Shown: positions 36,540 to 48,785 of the stretch, piece by piece | Layout: each line of letters begins with the position of its first letter | Numbering within the stretch: position 1 is the first letter of the stretch | Source of the DNA: Globodera rostochiensis | Taxonomy: Eukaryota > Nematoda > Chromadorea > Rhabditida > Heteroderidae | NCBI GenBank assembly: GCA_018350325.1 | Contig: JAEVLN010000006.1 | Coordinates: forward strand, 1,325,193 to 1,389,192 | DNA length: 64,000 nt | Reading direction: 5' to 3' | Position numbers and translations under genes: made by a program | Notes under the pieces: generated by a model | Told to the model about the DNA's origin: nothing | The model's database searches: none | Seen by the model: the letters and a program-made list of their open reading frames with translations, nothing else

Positions 36540-39515
36540 ATCCTTTTCCTTCTTTCTTAAAATGGTTTAAAAAGTGTTTTAATAAAATTATCATGTCTTA
36601 AAACATTTCTGTTATTTTGTTAAAAAAATTTAAATGTCTTTAAAGTTTAAACCATTTTATTTTTGTTTTAAAGTTTAAACCATTTTATTTTTGTTTTTTT
36701 TTTTTAAATTTTTTATAAAGAAGTATAAATCCGAAATTGAACCCAACCGCTGGCCATCCTATCGGTTTATGGGCACCTCGGCCAGATACCGCTCCTCAAA
36801 AGAGGGGTGGTCAAAAAAAGTTGCGCATTTTTCTACCATTTTTTAGGGTTTTCTCCAAAATGCCTAAACCTAAATTTGATTCAATAGTTTCACCATATCG
36901 GCCACCCCAAAAAATAGAGGGTGTTGGACCTAACTCAAAAACGGTCGAATTATATATATATACCAATCGACTCCTCAGAGATTGATTTAAAAAATTCTGA
37001 TATTGATGCAGGGAAAAATGAATGAAATTATTTTGCTCGAAGAAAGAATTAAAAAAACTTGAAGAATCTGAACAACGTTTAAAGTCTGCCTGCTGTGCAG
37101 ATTTTGCTTGAGCAGCCATTTTTAACACATGCAGGAACTTAATTTCTTTTATGAATTTGGTTAATTTGCTTGCGCTTCAAGCTTTTGTGTTTTTATAAAA
37201 AGGTCAAAGAAGATCATTTGCAAGGCGCATTAATTGCACCTCTTTTTTTATCAAAACAAAAAAAAAATTTTTTTATTTATAAAAAAGCAAAGGACCAAAA
37301 AAAGCCTCTATTTTTTATTGTTTTCTTCTATTGTTTTTTTCACCTATAAAAGAAAATTCCGGCTGCTAAAAATAATGAAATTGTAGAAGCTCAGCCTCTT
37401 TATGCATATTTTCTTTTTGTTTTATAAGAAACACCAGATTATTATATGAATAACTCTATAAAAAAAAGTTTTTTGAGCTTGAAAAAAGCTCACTACAGAT
37501 TTGTTTTTTAAACCATAAAATAAAATATTCAAACTAAAAAGTAGAACAAAAAATTAATAATTAATAAATTAAAATGTTGATTAAATTATTAAATCCAAGA
37601 ATTCATCTCTAAACAATCAAAAAATCTACAAACTCTCTGGTAGAAATTCTCCAAAAATCAGCCCATAAACATGTCTATTGATATTTATGAAGAGATTATA
37701 AAAAGAGACGCACAAATTAATATTTTTGTCTTCCTTGATAAGAAATGGTGGTGTTTTTATTAATTAATAAAAACAATAACTTCTATCTCAAACAACTTAT
37801 CGTTCTCTGTTTTTTTAACTACTAGTAATGCATGAATCTGCAAAACTTTTTGCGCGGAATCCACTTTGAAGAAAGTTATGGTGACAGTTCAGCAGAACAA
37901 ATGTTATACAACTCGGGAGTGCATTTTTTGAACACAAGGCCATTTGCTAAAATATTGCTTTAATTGAATTAAAAATTAAGGGTTTTAAATTATATATTTT
38001 AACCAATCATTTTTTATGAAAATAATTAAATAAAAAGCAAAGTTCTACTCGCTTAACCTCTCGAATGGTTAAGGTGTTACTGATTTCGCAATTTTTTTAA
38101 AGTGCGAAGCATCAAATTACTTCATAAAGTATATATGGCGGATTTACGAAACGCCCTGGCGGAGTAATTTACTACAATTTGAAAGAAAGATTACTGAATC
38201 CTCAAAAAGAGATGTTTTTTTCTAGTTTTCTGATCATTTTTTCGCCCTTCCGGGAGGCAGTTTTTGGGCCTTTTTTTTTACTTATTCCATCAAAAATTTC
38301 CCTAATTGTGTTGGTTTCCATTGCACAATCTGTGCAATAGCCCCTCTCCCCCCCCCCCCCCCCCTATCTGTCCCCCTCCCTCGGCCCGGGGCCGAAATAA
38401 ATAAATAAAAAAGGGGAACATATCGGGGATCAGTGGGTCAGAGATTGAAGACTTAAGTTAGGACGAAAAATTAATGGCCTACATTTTTTGCCTAATTTTA
38501 ATGGTTAATAATTTTACCATTTTTAAATAAATATTTCCTCAAATTCAACTGCGAATAGCGACAAACAAATGGATAAATCTGTTGTGGTCGCTTTTGCCTT
38601 TCTCACCGCGCTTGCTTGGGGGGACAATTCCACCACAGTGGGTTCCTTTTATCCAGGGTTGCGCCGAAACCTTTCGATTCGCGGTTTTTTTTTGTTTTGA
38701 TTTCAATTCGAAAATAGACAATTAATGTTTTGAATTCGTCTTTGTAATTTTTAAGAGTTGTACAATTGAGCCGTATTCCGATCAATTAGAGTTTTGAAAT
38801 CTTAACTTTCCCTATCCAGTAGTGATGCTCGAGACACGAGAATGGCTCCAAGGCTCGGGACCGAGTTCTGCAAGTCTAGTGAATCAAAATTTTGGTCAAC
38901 TATTACCTTAATAAAATTTGCAACGTTGTTAAATACTTAACAATATTTTAGTACCAATATATGAACTTTAAATCATTTTTTGAAAAAAGTCTCGGGGTTG
39001 GGTCTCGAGTTTTGGGGTTAGTCCCGGTATAGGGTTTTGAGTCTTGATAAAGTTTTATTCTCGAACATCCCGAATTAAAGTAATAGATGGAATAAAAAAT
39101 TGAGGTATTTTTCTACAACTTACGACATTTGTTCAGTTTTTATGACGATGGTTTTTGAGAATGTCGGCTTTACAAATGCAAAATGAATCAATCCAAATTT
39201 TTAATGAAAAAAGTTCACAGTCCATCATGGTTGACATCCAAATAAATTCATTACCGAAAATTATCTTAGTTTTGCGCTTAACTATATTTATCGAAATTTG
39301 ACTAAAACTTGATTTTATTAAATTTATTACTTGTAACAAAGATTGCTTTACTTAACCGGGACGTAAAAAACCGGAAACCCGGTCCCGTGCTATTACATGG
39401 GCAAGGGGACATTTTGTCCGATTTTCGGTACCCTTTGTCCGTTTTTAGTTTTTCACCTAAGATTCAAGTAAAATTGAACGGGATCGTGAATCTCGGTACA
39501 ATAAAGAATAGGCAA
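36540..39515. other. Gene-poor AT-rich interval
   Basis: No convincing exon chain. Repeated ATTTTGTTTTAAAGTTTAAACC at 36.64-36.69 kb, a (TA)n run at 36951-36962, a run of about 15 C at 38349-38363, and from about 38819 the left end of a GAGAC-type hAT-like element (TAGTGATGC, then CTCGAGACACGAGA) whose right end is not evident. At 39403-39490 a second copy of the GGGGACATTTTGTCCG dispersed repeat. Confidence 0.5.
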
Positions 39516-39522
39516 AATGTTA

Positions 39523-39586
39523 GCCCCGGGTGGGCCACGTCCTCCACCCAATCCGTGGGCAGCTCTTCCAACTGAGCTACCGGGGC
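39523..39586 (-). other. Compact tRNA-like hairpin without a T-arm
   Basis: On the minus strand 64 bases fold as a tRNA lacking its T-arm. The acceptor stem is GCCCCGG with CCGGGGC (7 pairs). The D-arm is GCTC, AGTTGGAA, GAGC. The anticodon-like stem is TGCCC with GGGTG around loop ACGGATT, followed by 14 bases in place of variable loop and T-arm. The A box (TAGCTCAGTTGG) is perfect, but no B box is present, so RNA polymerase III would not transcribe it in the usual way. Position 33 is C, not T. A truncated tRNA pseudogene or tRNA-derived repeat is likeliest. Confidence 0.5.
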
Positions 39587-39955
39587 GTCCCATTAGCCTG
39601 CTTCTTTATGGATGATCTTTTGCCCCCGCCATAGGCGTTTTAACCGTCTCGTCCAACCAGCGGAATTCTCTCTCATCCTTACAGTACATTTTCGATCGAG
39701 ATTCTCAATCGAACTCTCGAAACTTTTCGGTCGCGCGAATCTCGATCGGTCCTTTCTGTTTCACGCAACATGAAATGGCATCGTCCCCTTTTAAAAATTC
39801 TACCTTTTTAAAAATTTTCATTTTGTCCATTAAAAAAAGATGATCCTAAAGCAAAAAAAAATAATTTGTTTGGGATAGTTCGGGTGTTTTTAAAATTTTT
39901 GTGATCGTATTCCGTTCCGTAGAAAATTCAACAAAAATCCTAAATTTAGAATTTG

Positions 39956-40048
39956 ATGGCACCGTACAGCGGATGGTACGACGTGAAGAGCGACACGGTG
40001 ATTTTGGAAGCAGATGTAACAGTGGACGAACCTCACGGCGTCGAGTGA
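39956..40048 (+). pseudogene. MATH-domain fragment resembling USP7-type deubiquitinase
   Basis: A 30-codon stretch after a TTTAG acceptor reads SGWYDVKSDTVILEADVTVD then EPHGVE-stop. In USP7 ubiquitin hydrolases the end of the MATH domain has very similar text (V.ADAPHGVAWDSKK) just before the catalytic domain. Here the reading frame ends in TGA where a Trp codon would be expected, and nothing of the catalytic domain follows; the next sequence is the duplicated 1.04-kb segment. It is therefore a gene remnant or an exon cut off by that rearrangement. Confidence 0.5.
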
Positions 40049-40067
40049 TACGGAAAAAAGAAAAATA

Positions 40068-41108
40068 TTTGGAGTCCGCGTACCCTGGTTTTTTGCCGTA
40101 TTTTTGTCAATCAAGATTTTGTTTAACATTTAGCCAAAGTGAAAAAGAAAAATGCGAAAAATAAACGTTTATTTGACAACAGCTGAGAAAAATTTATGGT
40201 AATTAAAATTGCCGGGTTTTTAATTGGTTTGCAGCGTTTTTGGGGTTTTCCAATGCCTATCCCTGGCTTCGAAAGTTGTCTATATACTCGCGAATGGGGC
40301 TGAAAAATAACAAAAAATTAGTTTAAAAATAACAAAAAATTTAAAAAAAAATCAAATTTCAAACTAGTGTTTGACACGCTCGTCTTGGGGTTTAGTAAAC
40401 CCGGGTTAACGACCCGAGCTTAACCGCTTTGCTCGTCTTTAACCAGGGGTTACTAAACCCCAAGACGAGAAAGAGTCCCCGATTTTATTCGATTTTTAGA
40501 ACAGCCTATGTGTTCTGTTCTACCTCTAGAACAGAACAGTGTACCTACATTGTGCTTAGACTCCGGTATTTGGGGTAAAGGCCAAACGGTCCGATCGCAC
40601 AAATCGGACAAACTTCGGAAGGGCCGGAGTTTGAAATAATTGCATCAACTTTGCAAAAAAGCACTTCTTTAGGTTTGTTTGGGCGCTGAAACCTAAGAAT
40701 TTGTGCGCAAAGCCTTAAAACCGGTTTAAGTAGCTTTGAATCTGCAAAAATGACTTTAAATCGGGCGCCCCACATCGCTTCTCTATGTTTTCTTAGCCTC
40801 AAAAAAGCATTTAATTAAACCTTCGAAACCGGTTCAAAAAATTCAGTTTCCAAAATATTACAAAAATCATAGTTGTTAGATCACCTATGCCAAATGGCGG
40901 ACATTGCCTGTGATTAGAGATAACACATAAATACAGACAAATCGTTTCGATACTCGCTGAAATTCATTTAAACAACTAAAAAACCGAGTGGCAGACAGCG
41001 TGTGGTCAAACATTATATCCCCACCATTGAATTTCTTTAGGATTTTCGAAAGCTTGTAACACAGGCTAACGGTTATATTTCGTGGCCAAATTTTGCAGTC
41101 GTGCCTCT
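40068..41108. repeat. 1.04-kb direct repeat, copy 1
   Basis: The sequence beginning TTTGGAGTCCGCGTACCC recurs at 42275-43315, 2207 bp downstream, with only a handful of mismatches (for example AAACGTTTA versus AAACGGTTA). It has no gene I can defend. It contains a perfect hairpin: CTCGTCTTGGGGTTTAGTAA at 40379 pairs with TTACTAAACCCCAAGACGAG ending at 40469, and the hairpin is kept in both copies. Confidence 0.92.
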
Positions 41109-42274
41109 AATGCCCCTACCCCCTCCCCTCCCCCCTACTTCCCCCTTCCCCCCTCCCCCTTCCCCCCACTCCCTCCCCCTTCCCCCCCCCCCCCCCCTCC
41201 CCTCCCCCTTCCCCCCCCCTTCCCCCCCCCCTCCCTCCCCCTTCCCCCCCCCCCCTCCCTCCCCTCCCCCATACTTCCCCCTTCCCCCCTCCCCCTTCCC
41301 CCCACTCCCTCCCCCTCCCCCTTCCCCCCCCCCCCCTCCCCTCCCCCTTCCCCCCCCCTTCCCCCCCCTTCCCCCCCCCCCCCTCCCCCCCCCCTCCCTC
41401 CCCCTTCCCCCCTCCCCCCCTCCCCTCCCCCCTACTTCCCCCTTCCCCCCTCCCCCTTCCCCCCACTCCCTCCCCCTTCCCCCCCCCCCCCTCCCCTCCC
41501 CCTTCCCCCCCCTTCCCCCCCCCCCTCCCTCCCCTCCCCCATACTTCCCCCTTCCCCCCTCCCCCTTCCCCCCACTCCCTCCCCCTCCCCCTTCCCCCCC
41601 CCCTCCCCTCCCCCTTCCCCCCCCCCCTTCCCCCCTCCCCCCCTCCCCTCCCCCCTACTTCCCCCTTCCCCCCTCCCCCTTCCCCCCACTCCCTCCCCCT
41701 TCCCCTCCCCCTTCCCCCCCCCCCTTCCTTCTCCCCCCCCCCTCCCTCCCCCTTCCCCCCCCCTCCCCTCCCCCTTCCCCTCCCCTCCCCCTTCCCTCCC
41801 CTTCCCCCCCCCTCCCTCCCCCTTCCCCCCCCCCCTTCCCTCCCCCCCTCCCTCCCCCTTCCCCCCCCCCCCCTCCCCTCCCCCTTCCCCCCCTTCCCCC
41901 CCCCCTCCCTCCCCCCTTCCCCCCCCCTTCCCCCTCCCTCCCCCTTCCCCCTCCCCCCCTCCCCTCCCCCTTCCCCCCCTTCCCCCCCCCTCCCTCCCCC
42001 CTTCCCCCCCCTCCCTCCCCCTTCCCCCCCCTCCCCTCCCCCTTCCCCCCCCCCCTTCCCCCCCCCCTCCCCCCCCCCTCCCCCTTCCCCCCCTCCCTCC
42101 CCCTTCCCCCCCCCTCCCTCCCCCTTCCCCCCCCCCTCCCCTCCCCCCTACTTCCCCCTTCCCCTTCCCCCCACTCCCTCCCCCTTCCCCCCCCCCCTCC
42201 CTCCCCCTTCCCCCCCCTCCCCTCCCCCCTACTTCCCCCTTCCCCCCTCCCCCTTCCCCCCACTCCCTCCCCCT
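41109..42274. repeat. C/T-only tract 1 (about 1.17 kb)
   Basis: Almost pure pyrimidine: runs of 4-13 C separated by T or TT, with rare A in two recurring contexts (CTACTTCC or CATACTTCC, and CCACTCCC). Those A-containing words recur at spacings of roughly 110-160 bp, so there is a higher-order unit within the tract. The minus strand is G-rich and contains continuous G-quadruplex-forming sequence. Proline-rich and glycine-rich frames through it are by-products. Confidence 0.95.
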
Positions 42275-43315
42275 TTTGGAGTCCGCGTACCCTGGTTTTT
42301 TGCCGTATTTTTGTCAATCAAGATTTTGTTTAACATTTAGCCAAAGTGAAAAAGAAAAATGCGAAAAATAAACGGTTATTTGACAACAGCTGAGAAAAAT
42401 TTATGGTAATTAAAATTGCCGGGTTTTTAATTGGTTTGCAGCGTTTTTGGGGTTTTCCAATGCCTATCCCTGGCTTCGAAAGTTGTCTATATACTCGCGA
42501 ATGGGGCTGAAAAATAACAAAAAATTAGTTTAAAAATAACAAAAAATTTAAAAAAAAATCAAATTTCAAACTAGTGTTTGACACGCTCGTCTTGGGGTTT
42601 AGTAAACCCGGGTTAACGACCCGAGCTTAACCGCTTTGCTCGTCTTTAACCAGGGGTTACTAAACCCCAAGACGAGAAAGAGTCCCCGATTTTATTCGAT
42701 TTTTAGAACAGCCTATGTGTTCTGTTCTACCTCTAGAACAGAACAGTGTACCTACATTGTGCTTAGACTCCGGTATTTGGGGTAAAGGCCAAACGGTCCG
42801 ATCGCACAAATCGGACAAACTTCGGAAGGGCCGGAGTTTGAAATAATTGCATCAACTTTGCAAAAAAGCACTTCTTTAGGTTTGTTTGGGCGCTGAAACC
42901 TAAGAATTTGTGCGCAAAGCCTTAAAACCGGTTTAAGTAGCTTTGAATCTGCAAAAATGACTTTAAATCGGGCTCCCCACATCGCTTCTCTATGTTTTCT
43001 TAGCCTCAAAAAAGCATTTAATTAAACCTTCGAAACCGGTTCAAAAAATTCAGTTTCCAAAATATTACAAAAATCATAGTTGTTAGATCACCTATGCCAA
43101 ATGGCGGACATTGCCTGTGATTAGAGATAACACATAAATACAGACAAATCGTTTCGATACTCGCTGAAATTCATTTAAACAACTAAAAAACCGAGTGGCA
43201 GACAGCGTGTGGTCAAACATTATATCCCCACCATTGAATTTCTTTAGGATTTTCGAAAGCTTGTAACACAGGCTAACGGTTATATTTCGTGGCCAAATTT
43301 TGCAGTCGTGCCTCT
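42275..43315. repeat. 1.04-kb direct repeat, copy 2
   Basis: Near-identical copy of 40068-41108, including the 24-bp-arm hairpin (about 42586-42676). It lies between the two pyrimidine tracts, so the duplicated unit is 1.04-kb segment plus tract. Confidence 0.92.
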
Positions 43316-46300
43316 AATGCCCCTACCCCCTCCCCTCCCGCCTACTTCCCCCTTCCCCCCTCCCCCTTCCGCCCACTCCCTCCCCCTTCCCCCCCCCTCC
43401 CCTCCCCCTTCCCCCCCCCCCTTCCCCCCCCCCCCTCCCTCCCCCTTCCCCCCCCCCCCCCTCCCTCCCCTCCCTCCCCTCCCCCATACTTCCCCCTTCC
43501 CCCCTCCCCCTTCCCCCCACTCCCTCCCCCTCCCCCTTCCCCCCCCCCTCCCCTCCCCCTTCCCCCCCCCCCTTCCCCCCCCTCCCTCCCCCTTCCCCCC
43601 TCCCCCCCCTCCCCTCCCCCCCTACTTCCCCCTTCCCCCCTCCCCCTTCCCCCCACTCCCTCCCCCTTCCCCCCCCCCCCTCCCCTCCCCCTTCCCCCCC
43701 CCTTCCCCCCCCCCCTCCCTCCCCCTTCCCCCCCCCCCCTCCCTCCCCTCCCCCATACTTCCCCCTTCCCCCCTCCCCCTTCCCCCCACTCCCTCTCCCC
43801 CTTCCCCCCACCCCTCCCCTCCCCCTTCCCCCCACCCCCTGTCCCCCCCCTCCCTCCCCCTTCCCCCCTCCCCCCCTCCCCTCACCCCCTACTTCCCCTT
43901 CCCCCCTCCCCCCTTCCCCCAACTCCACTCCCTCCCCCCTTCCCCCCACCCCCTTCCCCTCCCCCTTCCCCCCCCTTCCCCCCCCCCCCTCCCTCCCCCT
44001 TCCCCCCCCCCCCCTCCTCCCCTCCCCCATACTTCCCCCTTCCCCCCTCCCCTTCCCCCCACTCCCCTCCCCCTTCCCCCCCCCCTCCCCTCCCCCTTCC
44101 CCCCCCCTTCCCCCCCCCCCTCCCTCCCCTGTCCCCCCCCCCCCCTCCCTCCCCTCCCCCATACTTCCCCCTTCCCCCCTCACCCCCTTCCCCCCACTCC
44201 CTCCCCCTTCCCCCCCCCCCTCCCCTCCCCCTTCCCCCCCCCTTCCCCCCCCTCCCTCCCCCTTCCCCCTCCCCCCCTCCCCCTCCCCCCTACTTCCCAC
44301 TTCCCCCCACTCCCTCCCCCCTCCCCCCACTCCCTCCCCCTTCCCCCCACTCTCCCTCCCCCCCTTCCCCCCCCCCTCCCTCCCCCTTCCCCCCCCCTCC
44401 CCTCCCCCCTACTTCCCCCTTCCCCTTCCCCCCACTCCCTCCCCTTCCCCCCCCCTCCTCCCCCTTCTCCACCCCCCCCCCCTCCCTCCCCCTCCCTCCC
44501 CCCCCCCTCCCCTCCCCCCTACTTCCCCCTTCCCCTTCCCCCCTCCCCCTTCCCCCCACTTACTCCTCCCCCTTCCCCCCCCCCCTCCCCTCCCCCTTCC
44601 CCCCCTTCCTCTCCCCCCCCCTCCCTCCCCCTTCCCCCCCCCCCTCCCCTCCCCCTTCCCCTCCCCGCTTCCCTCCCCCCCCTCCCTCCCCCTTCCCCCC
44701 CCTCCCTCCCCCTCCCCCCCCCCCCCTCCCCCTTCCCCCCCCCTCCCTCCCCTTCCCCCCCCCCGCCCTCCCCCTCCCCCCCCCTTCCCCCTCCCTCCCC
44801 CTTCCCCCCCCCCCCCCCCCTCCCCTCCCCCTTCCCCCCCTTCCCCCCCCCTCCCTCCCCCCTTCCCCCCCCTCCCTCCCCCTTCCCCCCCCTCCCCTCC
44901 CCTTCCCCCCCCCTCCCCCTCCCTCCCTCCTTACCCCCCCCCCCCCTCCCCCTCCCTCCCCCTTCCCCCCCCTCCCTCCCCCTTCCCCCCCTCCCCCCCC
45001 TCCCCCCCCCCCCCCTCCCCCCTCCCCCCCCCTCCCCCACTCCCCCCCCCCCCCTCCCCCCCCTCCCGTCCCCACCCCCCCCCCCCCCCCCCCTCCCTCC
45101 CCTTCCCCCCCCCTTCCTCCCCCCTCCCTCCCCCTTCCCCCCCCTCCCTCCCCCCCCTTCCCCCCCTTCCCCCCCCCCCCTCCCCCCTCCCCCCCCCCCC
45201 CTTCCCCCCTCCCTCCCCCTTCCCCCCTCCCCCCCTCCCCTCCCCCTTCCCCCCCTTCCCCCCCCCCTCCCCTCCCCCCTTCCCCCCCCTTCCCTCCCCC
45301 TTCCCCCCCCCTCCCCTCCCCCTTCCCCCCCCCTTCCTTCTCCCCCCCCCCCTCCCTCCCCCTTCCCCCCCCCTCCCCTCCCCCCTTCCCCCCCTCCCCC
45401 TTCCCTCCCCTTCCCCCCCCCTCCCTCCCCCTTCCCCCCCCTTCCCTCCCCCCCTCCCTCCCCCTTCCCCCCCCCCCTCCCTCCCCCTTCCCCCCCCCCT
45501 TCCCCCTCCCCCCCCTTCCCCCCTTCCCCCCCCTCCCTCCCCCTTCCCCCCCCTCCCCCTCCCCTCCCCCCCCCCCTCCCCTCCTCCCCCTTACCCCCCC
45601 CCCCCCCCCCTCCCCCTCCCTCCCCCTTCCCCCCCCCCTCCCCCTTCCCCCCCCCCCTCCCCTCCCCCCTACTTCCCCCTTCCCCCCACTCCCTCCCCCT
45701 TCCCCCCAACCCTCCCCCTTCCCCCCCCCTCCCCTCCCCCCTTCCCCCCCTTCCTTCTCCCCCCCCCCCTCCCTCCCCTTCCCCCCCCCTCCCCTCCCCC
45801 TTCCCCCTCCCCCTCCCCCTTCCCTCCCCTTCCCCCCCCCCCCCTCCCTCCCCCTTCCCCCCCCCTTCCTCCCCCCCTCCCTCCCCCCCCCCCTCCCCCC
45901 CCCCCCCCTCCCCCTTCCCCCCCCCTTCCCCCCCCCCTCCCTCCCCCTTCCCCCCTTCCCCCCCCCCCCTTCCCCCTCCCTCCCCCTTCCCCCTCCCCCC
46001 CTCCCCTCCCCCTTCCCCCCCTTCCCCCCCCTCCCTCCCCCCTTCCCCCCCCACCTCCCCCCTTCCCCCCCTCCCCCTCCCCCCTCCCCCCCCCCTCCCC
46101 CCCCCCCCCCCCTACTCCCACTTCCCTCCCACTCCCTCCCCCTTCCCCCCACCCCGCCCCCTTCCCCCCACTCCCTCCCCCTTCCCCCCCCCCCACTCCC
46201 TCCCCTTCCCCCCCCCCCCCCTCCCCTCCCCCTTCCCCCCCCCCCCTTCCCCCCCCCCCTCCCTCCCCCTTCCCCCCCCCCCCTCCCTCCCCCCCCCCCA

Positions 46301-48741
46301 TACTTCCCCCTTCCCCTCCCCTCCCCCTTCCCCCCACTCCCTCCCCCTTCCCCCCCCCCCTCCCCCTCCCCCTTCCCCCCCCCTTCCCCCCCCCCCCTCC
46401 CCCCCCTTCCCCCCCCCCCCCTCCCTCCCCTCCCCATACTTCCCCCCTTCCCCCCTCCCCTTCCCCCCCACTCCCTCCCCCCCTTCCCCCCCCCCCCTCC
46501 CCTCCCCCTTCCCCCCCCCTTCCCCCCCCCCCCCTCCCTCCCCCTTCCCTCCCTCCCCCCCTCCCCTCCCCCCCTACTTCCCACTCCCCCCACTCCCTCC
46601 CCCTTCCCCCCACTTCCCTCCCCCTTCCCCCCACTCCCTCCCCCTTCCCCCCCCCCCCTCCCCCCCCTTCCCCCCCCCTCCCCTCCCCCCTACTTCCCCC
46701 TTCCCCTGCCCCCACTCCCTCCCCCTCCCCCCCCCCCCTCCCTCCCTTCCCCCCCCCCCTCCCTCCCCCTCCCCCCCCCTCCCCTCCCCCCTACTTCCCC
46801 CCCCTTCCCCCCTCCCCCTTCCCCCCACTCCCTCCCCCTTCCCCCCCCCTCCCCTCCCCCTTCCCCCCCCTTCCTTCTCCCCCCCCCCCCTCCCCCCTTC
46901 CCCCCCCCCTCTCCCCTCCCCCTTCCCCCTCCCCGCTTCCCCCCCCCTCCCTCCCCCTTCCCCCCCCCCCTCCCTCCCCCTTCCCCCCCCTCCTCCCCCT
47001 TCCCCCCCCCCCTCCCTCCCCCTTCCCCCCCCCCTCCCTCCCCCTTCCCCCCCCCTTCCCCCTCCCCCTCCCCTTCCCCCCCCCCCCCTCCCCCCCCCTT
47101 CCCCCCTTCCCCCCCCTCCCTCCCCCCTTCCCCCCCCTCCCTCCCCCTTCCCCCCCCCTCCCCTCCCCCCTTCCCCCCCCCCCTCCCCCTCCCTTCCCCC
47201 TTACCCCCCCCCCCCCCCTCCCCCTCCCTCCCCCTTCCCCCCCCTCCCTCCCCCTTCCCCCCCCTCCCCTCCCCCTTCCCCCCCCCCCCCCCCCCTCCCT
47301 CCCCCTTACCCCCCCCCCCCCTCCCCCTCCCTCCCCCCTTCCCCCCCCCCCTCCTCCCCCTTCCCCCCCCTTCCCTCCCCCCCTCCCTCCCCCTTCCCCC
47401 CCCCTCCCCTCCCCCTTCCCCCCCTTCCCCCCCCCCTCCCTCCCCCCCTTCCCCCCCCCCTCCCCCTCCCTCCCCCCTTCCCCCTCCCCCCTCCCCTCCC
47501 CCTTCCCCCCCTTCCCCTCCCCCCCCCCCTCCCCTCCCCCCCTTCCCCCCCCCTCCCTCCCCCTTCCCCCCCCTCCCCCCCCCCCTTCCCCCCCCCCTTC
47601 CTTCTCCCCCCCCCCTCCCTCCCCCTTCCCCCCCCCTCCCCTCCCCCTTCCCCTCCCCTCCCCCTTCCCTCCCCTTCCCCCCCCTCCCTCCCCCTTCCCC
47701 CCCCCCCTTCCCCTCCCCCCCCCCTCCCCCCCTTCCCCCCCCCCTTCCCTCCCCCTTCCCCCCCCCCCTCCCCCCTCCCTCCCCCTTCCCCCCCTTCCCC
47801 CCCCTCCCCACCCCTTCCCCCCCCCTCCCCTCCCCCTCCCCCCCCCCCTCTCCCCCCTCCCTCCCCCTTACCCCCCCCCCCTCCCCCTCCCTCCCCCTTC
47901 CCCCCCCCCTCCCCCTCCCCCCCCCCCTCCCCTCCCCCCTACTTCCCCCCTTCACCCACTCCCTCCCCCTTCCCCCCAACCCTCCCCCTTCCCCCCCCCC
48001 CCCCTCCCCCCCCCCCCCCCCGTCCTTCTCCCCCCCCCCCCTCCCTCCCCCTTCCCCCCCCCCTCCCCTTCCCCCTTCCCCTCCCCTCCCCTTCCCCCCC
48101 TTCCCCCCCCCTCCCTCCCCCTTCCCCCCCCCCTTCCCTCCCCCCCTCCCTCCCCTTCCCCCCCCCTCCCTCCCCCTTCCCCCCCTTCCCCCTCCCCTCC
48201 CCCTTCCCCCCCCCCTCCCTCCCCTCCCCCTTCCCCCCCTTCCCCCCCCCCTCCCTCCCCCCTTCCCCCCCCCTCCCCTCCCCCTTCCCCCCCCTCCCCT
48301 CTCCCCCTTCCCCCCCCCCCTCCCCCTCCCTCCCCCTTACCCCCCCCCCCTCCCCTCCTCCCCCTTCCCCCCCCCCTCCCCTCCCCCTTCCCCCCCCCCC
48401 TCCCCCTCCCTCCCCCTTACCCCCCCCCCCCTCCCCCTCCCTCCCCCTTCCCCCCCCCTCCCCTCCCCTTCCCCCCTCCCCCTCCCTCCCCCTTCCCCCC
48501 CCCTTCCCCCCCCCCTCCCCTCCCCCCTACTTCCCCCTTCCCCCCACTCCCGCCCCCTTCCCCCCCAACCCTCCCCCTTCCCCCCCCCTCCCCTCCCCCC
48601 TCCCTCCCCCTTCCCCCCCCCCTCCCTCCCCCTTCCCCCCCCTTCTCCCCCCCCCTCCCTCCCCCTTCCCCCCCCCCCCTCCCCTCCCCTTCCCCCCCCC
48701 CCCCCCCCCCTCCCCCTCCCTCCCCCTTCCCCCCCCCTCCT
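43316..48741. repeat. C/T megatract 2 (about 5.4 kb)
   Basis: Same composition as tract 1 but more than four times longer, with the same TACTTCCCCCTTCC and CCACTCCCTCCC landmarks at many points and only a few isolated G residues. It ends abruptly at CCCTCCTTATGAAGTAATTT. The strand bias is absolute: C-rich on plus, G-rich on minus. Such a mirror-type polypurine/polypyrimidine block can form triplex (H-DNA), G-quadruplexes and i-motifs. Its true length in the genome is uncertain because assemblers handle such sequence poorly. Confidence 0.95.
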
Positions 48742-48785
48742 TATGAAGTAATTTAATGGGTAATAGTTAAGTTTGTTGCCCCCCA

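Noticed and set aside
41082..42371. 429-codon proline-rich frame over tract 1
   Set aside because: Same cause as above; codon content follows the repeat and flanking sequence is noncoding.
43289..48751. Frames of more than 1800 codons rich in Pro/Ser/Leu (plus) and Gly/Arg/Glu (minus) through the C/T tract
   Set aside because: They are an automatic result of a stop-free C/T sequence; several frames are open at once on both strands, and there are no splice sites or domain signatures.
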